64,000 nucleotides of DNA, from positions 1-64,000 of the forward strand of contig NZ_JACHXI010000015.1 of assembly GCF_014191985.1 (NCBI RefSeq). Reading direction: 5' to 3'. The notes beneath the pieces are model-generated. The model made no database searches. It was not told the DNA's origin and worked only from the letters and a program-made list of their open reading frames with translations. Shown here piece after piece: positions 43,625 to 51,711 of this stretch (its first letter is position 1; each line of letters starts with the position of its first letter). The position numbers and the translations under genes were made by a program. The stretch comes from Azomonas macrocytogenes. Lineage in GTDB: Bacteria > Pseudomonadota > Gammaproteobacteria > Pseudomonadales > Pseudomonadaceae.

Positions 43625-43648
43625 GTTCTGCCATTGAACTACACCCGC
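43625..43648 (+). repeat. Distal att copy of the tRNA-Gly 5' end (24 bp)
   Basis: An exact copy of 36169-36192 in the same orientation, 104 bases from the integrase start codon. DNA to its right should be the original upstream flank of the tRNA. It contains a weak promoter-like TTGACT-N17-AATTCT on the minus strand. Confidence 0.85.
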
Positions 43649-43700
43649 GCTCAGTGCGCTTGTTAAGAATTGGGGGATTGACTGGAAGAGTCAATAGCTT

Positions 43701-43910
43701 TTATTCATTCGAAGCAGGATCTGCTTGGGCACAGCAGCGACACAGACAAGCTTTGCCTCGTACACTTTCCGGTATTTTGCGCAGAGATTCTGCTTTGATG
43801 GTTACCGAAAAGCACCAGCACATTCGATTGCTTCCTGCGTCCTGATAAGCGCAATCGTTGGGTTTCCCGCAAACCGGACAAAGCGATGAGGTGGCGTTGC
43901 TATCGATCAT
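43701..43910 (-). CDS. Cysteine-rich CWC protein
   Basis: This 69-residue protein reads MIDSNATSSLCPVCGKPNDCAYQDAGSNRMCWCFSVTIKAESLRKIPESVRGKACLCRCCAQAD. The C-P-x-C-G-x-x-N-x-C and C-W-C arrangement is the CWC family signature, with further C-L-C-R-C-C at the end. The many cysteines suggest zinc or another metal, but no function is established. It is a host gene next to the distal att site of the element. Confidence 0.8.
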   Translation of the reverse strand: MIDSNATSSLCPVCGKPNDCAYQDAGSNRMCWCFSVTIKAESLRKIPESVRGKACLCRCCAQADPASNE

Positions 43911-44037
43911 GGGCGATCAGCTCCGATCCGGTCGTGTAATACTCTGTAATGGAGGGAAAACCTGCAAACAGTGTGAAAGGCTTTGTGGTGTGGTCTGATA
44001 AACCAGATAACAGGCGATTCATGCTGTGGAGGTACAG

Positions 44038-44397
44038 ATGAAAATTCGCTTCATTGCTGTAGTGCTAGGCATATTGCTTTCGGGTCATGGGGTAGCTGAC
44101 GGGCGCACCCATCATCATATTTCCAGCGATCATTCTGCCAATGGCCGGAATGATCTGGTTCGCTCATATCAGTACGACCCCAGAAGTCCGTACTCACAAC
44201 ATCAGGGCAGCCTCAACCGCCTACCACCGAGACAGCTGCAGCAGCATCACTATGATTCGCGCCGGGATGGGCATGTGCAGCGGTGGAACAAGCAAGGATA
44301 CTATCGTGATGCACCACCGCCATCATTTCAGCAAAGGGGAAAGGGCTCTGAGTTTCGTTCACAGCCGGGTCATTACTATCGCTCCTATCAGCGCTGA
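44038..44397 (+). CDS. Secreted His/Arg/Gln-rich small protein
   Basis: This 119-residue protein is read from the ATG at 44038, five bases after GGAGG; an upstream in-frame ATG is not used. A signal peptide (MKIRFIAVVLGILLSGHGVADG) precedes a hydrophilic chain rich in His, Gln, Arg, Tyr and Ser (THHHISSDHSANGRNDLVRSYQYDPRSPYSQHQG...). Such low-complexity basic chains resemble RcnB-like periplasmic proteins, but the conserved core is not clear. Its stop abuts the stop of the crotonase gene from the other side. Confidence 0.7.
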   Translation: MKIRFIAVVLGILLSGHGVADGRTHHHISSDHSANGRNDLVRSYQYDPRSPYSQHQGSLNRLPPRQLQQHHYDSRRDGHVQRWNKQGYYRDAPPPSFQQRGKGSEFRSQPGHYYRSYQR

Positions 44398-45513
44398 TTA
44401 GGCCAAGTCCGCCAGTGGATGCGTACCCGTCCAGGTCGGAAGGAAATGAGCTTGGATTATGGTCTGTGGCACTGTGTCGATATCCGGCCAGTGCCAATGG
44501 GGGCGATTATCTTTGTCTACCAGGCGGGCCCTTACTCCCTCGGAAAATTCCGGATATCGGCAGCAATTGAGTGTCATGGCGTATTCCATGCGCAAAGCTT
44601 GCGCCAGAGACATGAAGCGAGCACGCAGTAATTGTTCCCACAGCAAATGAACGGTCAATGGGCAGCCCTCTGTCATGGTTCGTGCTGCCTGTGCAAACAA
44701 TGGATCGGCATCTTCTATCAGTGCGTTTAGTGCGTGCCAGGCCTGATTTGGCTCAACCATATCCAATAACTCATCGATGCGATTGCGGCGTGGCAGAATC
44801 TGCGCTTCAGGCAGGGATTCCCGGGATTCCCGGGCTTGCTGGCTCATGGCGTGCAGCAGACTGTGAAGTTGCACTGTGGCCTGGTGATCCCAATTGATCT
44901 GCATAAGCCCTTCGATCAACTCTTCTTGTTGATCGTCGTTCAGGCAGCGATCGGCAAGATCGAGATCCAAAGCGTCACGGGCGTTGATTTGCGTACCGGT
45001 AAGGCCAAGAAATAAACCGAGTTTTCCCGGAAGACGGGACAGAAACCAACTGGCACCGACATCCGGATATAGACCAATACTGACTTCTGGCATTGCCAGA
45101 CGACTGTTAGGGGTGACGATGCGGATCGAGGCTCCTTGCAGCAGCCCCAAGCCGCCGCCCAGAACAAGGCCGTGCCCCCAGGTTATGACAGGTTTCGCAA
45201 AGGTATGCAGCAAGTGATCCAGACGGTATTCATCGGCGAAGAAGCGAGCTGCAAGATGCGGTACTTCACCTGGCTGCTCACGGCATGCTTGAGTCAGGCG
45301 CCGAACGTCTGCGCCAGCACAAAATGCCCGATTGCCATTACCTCGTAGCAAGACGCAGACGATGGCCGGGTCGGTTGCCCATTGCTTGAGATGATCGAGC
45401 ATAGCCTCAACCATCGGTAACGTAAGGGCATTGAGCGTTTTTTCCGAATCCAGTGTGACGATCCCGATGCGAATACCGTGAGGGGCTGGTCGTTCTTCGA
45501 ATATTACATTCAT
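44398..45513 (-). CDS. Enoyl-CoA hydratase/isomerase family, 3-hydroxyisobutyryl-CoA hydrolase type
   Basis: This 371-residue crotonase-fold enzyme has LNALTLPMVEAMLDHLKQWATDPAIVCVLLRGNGNRAFCAGADVRRL and the oxyanion/active-site block WGHGLVLGGGLGLLQGASIRIVTPNSRLAMPEVSIGLYPDVGASWFLSRLPGKLG. The Glu in MPEVSIGLYPD and the extended C-terminus (about 370 residues against 260 for ordinary hydratases) are typical of HIBYL-CoA hydrolases of valine breakdown. It lies 38 bases downstream of another crotonase on the same strand. The exact substrate is not settled. Confidence 0.85.
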   Translation of the reverse strand: MNVIFEERPAPHGIRIGIVTLDSEKTLNALTLPMVEAMLDHLKQWATDPAIVCVLLRGNGNRAFCAGADVRRLTQACREQPGEVPHLAARFFADEYRLDHLLHTFAKPVITWGHGLVLGGGLGLLQGASIRIVTPNSRLAMPEVSIGLYPDVGASWFLSRLPGKLGLFLGLTGTQINARDALDLDLADRCLNDDQQEELIEGLMQINWDHQATVQLHSLLHAMSQQARESRESLPEAQILPRRNRIDELLDMVEPNQAWHALNALIEDADPLFAQAARTMTEGCPLTVHLLWEQLLRARFMSLAQALRMEYAMTLNCCRYPEFSEGVRARLVDKDNRPHWHWPDIDTVPQTIIQAHFLPTWTGTHPLADLA

Positions 45514-45551
45514 TGGGCTATCTCGATTTGTATTCGATAAGGCGGGACGTG

Positions 45552-46361
45552 CTAGAGATTTCTCCAGTTCGGCTCGCGTTGTTCCAGAAAAGCATTGATT
45601 CCTTCACGGGCATCTTCGGTATCGAAGAGGGCAACAAAGGCTTCGCGTTCGGCTGGTCCAGGATTTTCCCGGGCATTTGCATTGAGCAGCAGCTTGATGG
45701 CTTGTGTGGCCATGGGGCTTTGCCGAGCGATCCTGCCGGCCATGAGCAGTGCATGCCTGCGGGATTCACCGGGATCGACCTGTTGCTCGATCAACCCGAT
45801 ACGTACCGCCGTTTCAGCATCGATACGTTCACCACACAGCAGCATCCGCTTGGCCCAGCCTATGCCTACCAGTTGTGGCAATAAACGAATGCCGCCAGCG
45901 CAAGGCATCAAGCCATGCGCTGCTTCAGGAAATCCCAACTGGACCTGGCGTTCGGCTATTCGCACATCGCAAGCAAGCGCGCACTCGAGTCCTGCTCCTA
46001 GCGCAAAGCCGTTTATTGCTGCAATGGATATCCCACGAAAATCGCGAAGGGCCTCGAAAGCCTTGCCAAGCCGCTGCGCGATTTCCCAGGCATAGACACG
46101 ATCTCCGTTTGCGAACAGCTTGGGGTCGATTCCCGCACTGAAGAATTTTTCGCCATGGCCCGAAATAACTAAGGCATAAACACCATCGTCACGATTCAAA
46201 TGTTCGAGTACCTGCCTGAGGCCGATCAGAGAATCGTGATCCCAATTATTGGCAGGAGGCTGGTTGATGGTGATAAGTGCTGTATGGCCATGGGTCTCGA
46301 CTGTCAATTTGTGAGGCAGGTCGAAGACACCAGCTTTATAGGGTTCGATCGCATGAGCCAT
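45552..46361 (-). CDS. Enoyl-CoA hydratase family protein
   Basis: This 269-residue crotonase-fold protein has ALITINQPPANNWDHDSLIGLRQVLEHL (CoA site), FFSAGIDPKLFA (the first oxyanion loop) and AAINGFALGAGLECALACDVRIAERQVQLGFPEAAHGLMPCAGGIRLLPQLVG (second oxyanion loop and catalytic glutamates: GAGLECALACD and FPEAAHGLMP). The length is normal. It precedes the HIBYL-CoA hydrolase-like gene, so the pair probably acts in a short acyl-CoA pathway such as valine or fatty-acid breakdown. Confidence 0.88.
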   Translation of the reverse strand: MAHAIEPYKAGVFDLPHKLTVETHGHTALITINQPPANNWDHDSLIGLRQVLEHLNRDDGVYALVISGHGEKFFSAGIDPKLFANGDRVYAWEIAQRLGKAFEALRDFRGISIAAINGFALGAGLECALACDVRIAERQVQLGFPEAAHGLMPCAGGIRLLPQLVGIGWAKRMLLCGERIDAETAVRIGLIEQQVDPGESRRHALLMAGRIARQSPMATQAIKLLLNANARENPGPAEREAFVALFDTEDAREGINAFLEQREPNWRNL

Positions 46362-46836
46362 GGCGAGCCGCCTCTATCTGGTAGGTGCTATGCGCATGAT
46401 TGGTAGTTCTTTCTCAGAATGCTGCAAAGCGATAAGGTTGCAAGGCAGATTTCACCAGACACTATCCTGTGTCGATGATTTTTTGTTTCACGATGACTTC
46501 AGTACCGCAGTTCGTTGGTACGCGCCTTGATCATATATATTGGTTTTATCAATAATTTAGGATCGCCCATCATATGCCGGTGCTTTCCAAGCTTGACTCG
46601 GTTTTCCTCCGCTTGATTCCCATGCGACGCTTGGAAAACCGGGTTTTCCGAGGAGCACCGTAGTGCCTGGCTTCCTGGGCAAGATCACATTCGGTCAGCT
46701 TCGTGAACCGACCGGCCTCGACTCTGTTCGGCCTCGTGGGTTCCTAGCGAGGGCAAGTCATCGCACAATTCCTTAGCGTGATCGGCTAGTACATGTAGAT
46801 ATAGACGACCGGTCTAGTTGGTGCTACATTGGCCCC
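46362..46836. other. Intergenic region at the left edge of the second GC-rich block
   Basis: No gene was found. It contains complex inverted repeats between about 46574 and 46664 (outer CGGTGCT...AGCACCG, inner GGTTTTCC...GGAAAACC) and, at its right end, the TetR operator. The repeats may be the scar of an insertion or a terminator. Confidence 0.4.
46802..46816. promoter_or_regulatory. Operator of the NemR-like TetR regulator, copy 1
   Basis: TAGACGACCGGTCTA has matching TAGAC / GTCTA ends and lies 20 bases before the tetR start. A near-identical site precedes the DJ-1 gene at 47498-47510. Its TAGAC...GTCTA form resembles the NemR box (from memory). Confidence 0.65.
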
Positions 46837-47442
46837 ATGAACATTTTACGCACCCTTGAAACCAACGACGTCCGCGAGAGCATCCTTGCCAACGGCCAAC
46901 GCATCATGGCCGGCAAGGGCTTCTCCGCCGTGGGCATCAACGAGGTCCTGACCGCTGCGGGCGTGCCGAAGGGTTCGTTCTACCACTACTTCGGCTCAAA
47001 GGACGCTTTCGGCGAAGCCCTGCTCGAAAGTTACTTCGAGGACTACCTGGCCGAGCTCGACGCCACCTTGGGCGCACCGGGTCTGAACATGGCGCAGCGC
47101 CTGATGAACTACTGGAAGTACTGGCAGGACAACCAACTGTTCTATGAATGCCAAGGCAAGTGCCTGGCGGTGAAGCTGGGCGCGGAGGTGGCCGACCTGT
47201 CCGAAGCCATGCGCCTTGCGCTCAGGCGCGGGACCGCCGGCATCATCGACCGCCTGGCAGGTGCCATCGAGGCCGGCGTGGCGGAAGGTTCGCTGTCCGT
47301 AGAGGGTACGCCGCACGAGGTCGCCCAAAGCCTCTACCAACTATGGTTGGGCGCCAGCCTGATGGTGAAGATCGTCCGCACCCCACAGCCTTTTGAGACG
47401 GCCATGATGGCCACTCGCAAGATTCTGCATCTTTCCTCCTGA
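46837..47442 (+). CDS. TetR-family regulator, NemR-like
   Basis: This 201-residue repressor has a TetR helix-turn-helix (ESILANGQRIMAGKGFSAVGINEVLTAAGVPKGSFYHYFGSKDAFGEALLESYF). The ligand domain contains LFYECQGKCLAVKLGAEVADLSEAMR, with cysteines placed as in NemR/AcuR-type regulators. NemR in E. coli senses reactive electrophiles and hypochlorite through a cysteine. It controls downstream nemA- and glyoxalase-type genes. Here the next genes are a DJ-1 protein, an aldehyde dehydrogenase and an old-yellow-enzyme remnant, which fits. Two matching operators (46802, 47498) suggest control of itself and of the following operon. GC-rich codon use suggests acquisition. Confidence 0.85.
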   Translation: MNILRTLETNDVRESILANGQRIMAGKGFSAVGINEVLTAAGVPKGSFYHYFGSKDAFGEALLESYFEDYLAELDATLGAPGLNMAQRLMNYWKYWQDNQLFYECQGKCLAVKLGAEVADLSEAMRLALRRGTAGIIDRLAGAIEAGVAEGSLSVEGTPHEVAQSLYQLWLGASLMVKIVRTPQPFETAMMATRKILHLSS

Positions 47443-47497
47443 CCGAGGGCGGATGCAGCCGCGCTTCTGCGGGAGTGTTTTTTTACATCTCTCATCA

Positions 47498-47510
47498 AGA
47501 CGACCGGTCT
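47498..47510. promoter_or_regulatory. Operator of the NemR-like TetR regulator, copy 2
   Basis: AGACGACCGGTCT is identical to the core of the 46802 site. It lies 29 bases before the DJ-1/PfpI start codon, where binding would block that promoter. Confidence 0.65.
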
Positions 47511-47539
47511 AATAATTCACTGTCAACGTGGAGAACGAC

Positions 47540-48226
47540 ATGAAAGTTCTGATGGTTCTGACTTCGCACGACCAACTCGGCAACACCGGCCGCAAGACCG
47601 GTTTCTGGCTCGAGGAGCTCGCCGCTCCCTACTACGTGTTCAAGGAGGTCGGCTACGAGATCACGCTCGCCTCGCCGAACGGCGGCCAGCCGCCGCTCGA
47701 CCCGAAGAGCGCCGAGCCCGACTTCCAGACCAATGCGACCCGCCGCTTTGAAGCCGACGCCGAAGCGAGCAAGGCACTGGCGAGCACAGTGAAGCTCGCC
47801 GACGTCTTCGCGGCCGACTTCGACACGGTGTTCTATCCGGGCGGCCACGGCCCGCTGTGGGATCTGGCCGAGGACAAGCATTCGATCGCGCTGATCGAAT
47901 CCTTCCTCGCTGCGCGCAAGCCGGTTGCGCTAGTCTGCCACGCGCCAGGTGTACTGCGTCACGTCGAGACGATCGACGGCCGTCCGCTGGTCGAAGGCAA
48001 GAAAGTCACCGGCTTCACCAACACCGAGGAAGCCGGCGTCGGCCTGACCGAGGTGGTGCCGTTCCTCGTCGAGGACGAGCTGAAGGCCGGGGGCGGCCTC
48101 TACTCGAGCGGCCCGGACTGGGGCGCCTATGTCGTGCAGGACGGTTTGCTGATCACCGGCCAGAACCCGGCCTCGTCGACGGCCGCCGCTCAGCGCCTGG
48201 TCGAAGCGCTCGAGGCGTCGGTATGA
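47540..48226 (+). CDS. DJ-1/PfpI-family protein (Hsp31/type 1 glutamine amidotransferase-like)
   Basis: This 228-residue protein starts at the ATG at 47540, following GGAG. It has GRKTGFWLEELAAPYYVFKEVGYEITLASPNGGQPPLDPKS, typical of the Hsp31/GAT1-like branch. YPGGHGPLWDLAEDK and the nucleophile elbow in VALVCHAPGVLRHV (Cys in C-H-A-P) are also present. Family members act as chaperones, glyoxalases or deglycases; which applies here cannot be told. It follows the NemR-like operator and overlaps the DUF1330 remnant by four bases. The context suggests removal of reactive carbonyls. Confidence 0.88.
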   Translation: MKVLMVLTSHDQLGNTGRKTGFWLEELAAPYYVFKEVGYEITLASPNGGQPPLDPKSAEPDFQTNATRRFEADAEASKALASTVKLADVFAADFDTVFYPGGHGPLWDLAEDKHSIALIESFLAARKPVALVCHAPGVLRHVETIDGRPLVEGKKVTGFTNTEEAGVGLTEVVPFLVEDELKAGGGLYSSGPDWGAYVVQDGLLITGQNPASSTAAAQRLVEALEASV

Positions 48227-48357
48227 CCGCCTATGTCGTCTTCGTCCGCGAAACGGTGACCGATTGCCAGGCCGCACGTCTCCATCGCCTGCAGGGCAGC
48301 ACCGGCAGGGTGTACTTCGTCGAGGGAATCGACGCTCAGCCCGAGAGCAGGGGATAG
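48223..48357 (+). pseudogene. DUF1330-type gene remnant
   Basis: It begins MTAYVVFVRETVTD, which fits the N-terminus of DUF1330 proteins, and then reads CQAARLHRLQGSTGRVYFVEGIDAQPESRG to a stop at 48355-48357. Intact family members are about twice as long. The middle is missing or out of frame. The ATG overlaps the DJ-1 stop, so the intact ancestor was probably translationally coupled. Confidence 0.6.
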
Positions 48358-48437
48358 CGTTACCGAAAGTGCGAGCCGTCGACCGCGCCAACGGCGACGG
48401 CTCGCCGAGCAGAGGCCGCACGTCGCGACCTCAACCC

Positions 48438-48481
48438 CTCGGGCCGGCGGAAAGGATTTTTCGACCCACCGCCGGCCCGAG
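48438..48481. promoter_or_regulatory. 13-bp stem-loop between the DUF1330 remnant and aldehyde dehydrogenase
   Basis: The arms 48438-48450 and 48469-48481 (CTCGGGCCGGCGG and its complement) are perfectly complementary over 13 bp around an 18-base loop. No T-run follows. It could be a processing site, an attenuator or a weak terminator. Confidence 0.55.
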
Positions 48482-48501
48482 ATACCACAGGAGCCATAGT
48501 A

Positions 48502-49965
48502 ATGAATGCGATTACCCCAGTCGATAAGACGGCAGCCACTGCCGATTTCTTCACCGGCCCTTTCCACCTCACCATCGCCGGCAAGCTGGTCGAAGCGAAA
48601 GACGGCTTCGACGTGATCAACCCGGCCACCGGCAAGGTCCTCGCGCAGGCGCCGTCCGCCAGCGCCGAGCAGCTCGATGAGGCGATCACCGTTGCCAAAG
48701 CCGCCTTCAAGAGCTGGTCGGCCCTCAGCTATGACCAACGTCAGGTCTATCTGGATCGCTATGCCGACGCGCTTCAGGAGAATCGCGACGATCTGGTCCG
48801 CCTGCTGACACTGGAGCAGGGCAAGCCGCTCGAGACGATGGCGGCTCCCGAGGTTGATCAGGCGATCTCGTATATCCGCCAGATCGCCGCGCGCCGCATT
48901 GCGGTCGAGATCGTCGAGGAAACCAACTCGCATATCGTCGAGCTTCACCATGTGCCCCTTGGCGTCGTCGGTGGCATCACGCCGTGGAACTTCCCGGTGC
49001 TGCTCTCGTTGTGGAAGGTGGCACCTGCTCTGATTACCGGCAATACCTTCGTGCTGAAGCCGACGCCGTTCACCCCGCTGACCGCGCTGCGCTTCGGCGA
49101 GATCGCTCAGCGCGTGCTGCCGGCAGGCGTGCTGTCGGTCGTGTCGGGTGGCGACGACCTCGGGCCGCAGCTCACCAACCATCCCGACATCGCCAAGATC
49201 AGCTTCACCGGATCGACCGAGACCGGCAAGCACGTCCTGCGTGCGGCGGCGGGAACGGTCAAGCGCGTGACGCTGGAACTGGGTGGCAACGATGCGGCGA
49301 TCGTGCTGCCCGATGCCGACTACAAAGCGATCATCCCGCAGCTCTTCTGGGGTGCGTTCGGCCATCAGGGCCAGTGGTGCGTGGGCATCAAGCGCCTCTA
49401 CGTCCACCGCTCGTTCCATGCCGACTTCGTGAAGGCGTTCGTCGATTATGCGAAGACGGTGAAGGTGGGCGACGGTCTTGATCCCGACGTCGGCGTCGGA
49501 CCGGTCCAGAACAAGATGCAGTTCGACAAACTCAAGACCTTCCTCGACGACATCAAGGCCAATGGCCAGAAAATCGTCCTCGGCGGCGAGATCGACGAGA
49601 GCCAGTCGGGCTATTTCTTCCCGATCACCGTCGTCAACAACCCGCCCGAGGACAGCAAGATCGTCCAGGAGGAGCAGTTCGGCCCGATCGTCCCGATCCT
49701 CGCCTATGACGATGTGGACGATGCGGTGGACCGCGCGAACGCTTCGATCTACGGCCTGGGCGCGTCGGTCTGGGGGCGCGACACCAACGCCGCGGTCGCC
49801 GTCGCCAATCGGCTCGAAGCCGGCATGGTCTGGGTCAACGAGATCCACACCCAGGGCGTCGACATTCCCTTCGGCGGTGTCAAGCAGTCGGGTCTTGGAA
49901 CGGAGCACGGCCGCGAAGGTCGCGAGCTCTTCACCAATGCGAAGACGGTGCTGATCCACAAGTAA
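48502..49965 (+). CDS. NAD(P)-dependent aldehyde dehydrogenase
   Basis: This 487-residue enzyme has all ALDH motifs: PLGVVGGITPWNFPVLLSLWKVAPALITGNTFVLKP (cofactor-binding lysine), ISFTGSTETGKHVLRAAAGTVKRVTLELGGNDAAIV (catalytic Glu in LELGG), FWGAFGHQGQWCVGIKRLYVH (nucleophilic Cys in GQWC), and QEEQFGPIVPILAYDD. It should oxidise aldehydes to acids in the cytosol. The start at 48502 has GGAG upstream. It follows the DJ-1/DUF1330 genes and precedes a strong hairpin. GC-rich codons match the rest of the block. Confidence 0.93.
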   Translation: MNAITPVDKTAATADFFTGPFHLTIAGKLVEAKDGFDVINPATGKVLAQAPSASAEQLDEAITVAKAAFKSWSALSYDQRQVYLDRYADALQENRDDLVRLLTLEQGKPLETMAAPEVDQAISYIRQIAARRIAVEIVEETNSHIVELHHVPLGVVGGITPWNFPVLLSLWKVAPALITGNTFVLKPTPFTPLTALRFGEIAQRVLPAGVLSVVSGGDDLGPQLTNHPDIAKISFTGSTETGKHVLRAAAGTVKRVTLELGGNDAAIVLPDADYKAIIPQLFWGAFGHQGQWCVGIKRLYVHRSFHADFVKAFVDYAKTVKVGDGLDPDVGVGPVQNKMQFDKLKTFLDDIKANGQKIVLGGEIDESQSGYFFPITVVNNPPEDSKIVQEEQFGPIVPILAYDDVDDAVDRANASIYGLGASVWGRDTNAAVAVANRLEAGMVWVNEIHTQGVDIPFGGVKQSGLGTEHGREGRELFTNAKTVLIHK

Positions 49966-49978
49966 GCTAAGCGTCGGC

Positions 49979-50009
49979 CCGGGACGGCTCCACGTCGGAG
50001 CCGTCCCGG
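49979..50009. terminator. Strong GC hairpin after the aldehyde dehydrogenase gene
   Basis: The perfect 13-bp stem CCGGGACGGCTCC / GGAGCCGTCCCGG with loop ACGTC lies 14 bases past the stop codon. It is not followed by a T-run, so termination may be inefficient or rho-assisted. Confidence 0.65.
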
Positions 50010-50113
50010 CGGGGCGAACAGCCCGCAACCTGCAGCCATTAGAAATCAACTGCTTCCGTGCCCTCCATGGCCGGAACCTGGGACGCCGCATGCCGTGCGT
50101 CCGGAGAAACGAG

Positions 50114-50517
50114 ATGACAAGCAACCAGATCTACTTCAACCCGCTGCGGCTCGGCCGCCATACGCTGCGCAACCGCATCGTGCTGCCACCACTGACCCGT
50201 CAGCGCGCCGCCCAGCCAGGCGATATCGCGACGAACCTCATGGCCGAATACTACCGTCAGCGTGCAAGCGCCGGCTTCATGGTGACGGAGGGTACGCAGA
50301 TCGAGCCGCGTGGCCAGGGCTATGCCTGGACGCCGGGCTGGCGGACATAATCGCGTTCGAGCGCACTTTTATCGCCAATCCGGATCTGCCCGCGCGCATC
50401 GCCAACGGTTGGCCGCTGAATCCGCTCGACGCATCCACGCTCTACGGTGGCGCCGAGAAGGGCTTCACCGATTATCCGGCCTACGAGGCCCGGGCGCTGG
50501 AAGTCGTCGCCGAGTAG
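50114..50517 (+). pseudogene. Old yellow enzyme (NemA-like ene-reductase), internally deleted
   Basis: The first part (MTSNQIYFNPLRLGRHTLRNRIVLPPLTRQRAAQPGDIATNLMAEYYRQRASAGFMVTEGTQIEPRGQGYAWTPG) is the N-terminus of an old yellow enzyme, with the FMN-proximal PLTR motif. It then hits a stop at 50348-50350. In another frame the sequence continues IIAFERTFIANPDLPARIANGWPLNPLDASTLYGGAEKGFTDYPAYEARAL to a stop at 50515-50517, the C-terminal end of the same family. About 200 central residues, including most of the barrel, are missing. The gene is dead but marks the ancestral NemA-type partner of the block. Confidence 0.85.
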
Positions 50518-50914
50518 CTCGGCGGATCCGTGGCGGCTACCGCCCCAAAGCTCTCAAAGGCTGATGCTGGATCGGAAGGGACGCCTCCGGCTTCTTCCGG
50601 GCCCTCCATGCCACAGCCCCGCAAAACGGCCAAAAGTAGAGCTAACCCCATGTTCCGTATAAGATTTGAGCCACTGGTGATTTTCACTAGGGGCTTGACA
50701 CTGGCCCTTTTTTGAACGCATACCCTGCGGTTTGTTTGGCTCAGGCAATAAGGGCATTGTCTGGCTTGTCGAAACGTATTGTTGATTCATGTTGGCGGAA
50801 TGCAGGGTGAGTAGTAATTTCCGCGTTGCTTTCTTGGCCGCATGCAGGCTTTTCAATTTTTGCCGATTGACACGAGTCACTTTCTTTAACTTGGCATCGT
50901 TATTCGAGGTACCC
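50518..50914. other. Intergenic region between the acquired block and ung
   Basis: GC content falls back towards host levels here. No gene is supported; overlapping frames (e.g. 50789-50914) are the extended upstream part of ung without a ribosome binding site. No clean att or insertion sequence boundary is visible. Confidence 0.4.
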
Positions 50915-51610
50915 ATGATTCAAGAGGATCGCATCAAGCTTGAGCCCGGCTGGAAGGCCGTTTTGCTGAAAGAATTTCAGCAACCTTACATGCAAGCGCT
51001 GAGCGATTTTCTAAGACAGGAAAAAGCTGCAGGAAAAGTGATCTATCCGCCGGGCCCGCTGATTTTCAATGCTCTGGACTCTACACCTCTAGACAAGGTG
51101 AAAGTCGTCATCCTTGGGCAAGACCCTTACCATGGGCCAGGCCAGGCGCATGGGCTGTGCTTTTCTGTCCAGCCGGGCGTGCCGGCACCGCCATCGCTCC
51201 AGAATATTTACAAGGAGCTCAAGCGTGATCTGAATATAGATATACCACGGCATGGTTATCTGCAACATTGGGCCGAACAAGGTGTGTTGTTGTTGAACAC
51301 CTCGCTGACAGTAGAGCAGGGGCGGCCTGGTTCGCATGCGCAAGCCGGCTGGCAACGTTTTACCGATCGCATTATTGAAATTGTCTCGAATGAGCGGCCA
51401 CACCTGGTTTTCATGCTCTGGGGCGCGCATGCTCAAGGTAAAGCAAGACTGATTGATCCGACCAGGCATCTGCTGCTTAAATCAGCCCATCCTTCACCGC
51501 TATCGGCCCATCGAGGGTTCCTGGGAAATGGCCACTTCGGACGAGCCAACCAGTTTCTGGAACAGCATGGCATGCAGCCGATCGATTGGTCCTTGCCAGA
51601 ACAGGTTTGA
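50915..51610 (+). CDS. ung: Uracil-DNA glycosylase
   Basis: This 231-residue family 1 enzyme cuts uracil from DNA. The start is the ATG at 50915 ([17 protein letters not shown]), with GAGG five bases upstream. Motifs are [22 protein letters not shown] (catalytic Asp and water-activating loop), [18 protein letters not shown], and [11 protein letters not shown], the leucine-intercalation loop with its His. All are intact and the length is normal. It is transcribed alone, convergent with the HDOD gene. Confidence 0.97.
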   Translation: MIQEDRIKLEPGWKAVLLKEFQQPYMQALSDFLRQEKAAGKVIYPPGPLIFNALDSTPLDKVKVVILGQDPYHGPGQAHGLCFSVQPGVPAPPSLQNIYKELKRDLNIDIPRHGYLQHWAEQGVLLLNTSLTVEQGRPGSHAQAGWQRFTDRIIEIVSNERPHLVFMLWGAHAQGKARLIDPTRHLLLKSAHPSPLSAHRGFLGNGHFGRANQFLEQHGMQPIDWSLPEQV

Positions 51611-51711
51611 TGCGTTTCAAGAAAGCAAGAAGTTGGATGTGGCGGACAGGACATGCGTGGACCCTGTCTCGGCGAAGCAAGTCGCTGGTGACGAGATTTG
51701 CTGTTTTTATA

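Larger units (their letters stand above)
36193..43648. mobile_element. 7.4-kb integrative element at the 5' end of tRNA-Gly
   Basis: The segment is AT-rich relative to its surroundings. All its genes are on the minus strand, and the tyrosine integrase gene lies next to the far end. It carries a serine recombinase, an SF3-type helicase with adjacent repeats, and six small unknown genes. It is bounded by exact 24-bp direct repeats (36169-36192 and 43625-43648) and has related AGTGGT/ACCACT arrays just inside both ends, as expected of integrase arm sites. No structural phage genes, relaxase or obvious cargo are present. It could be a phage satellite, a minimal mobilisable island or a plasmid-like integrated replicon. 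Confidence 0.85.

Noticed and set aside
48190-50124. 644-codon minus-strand frame opposite the aldehyde dehydrogenase block
   Set aside because: It is the antisense shadow of a GC-rich gene, with no family motif; the plus-strand aldehyde dehydrogenase is unmistakable.
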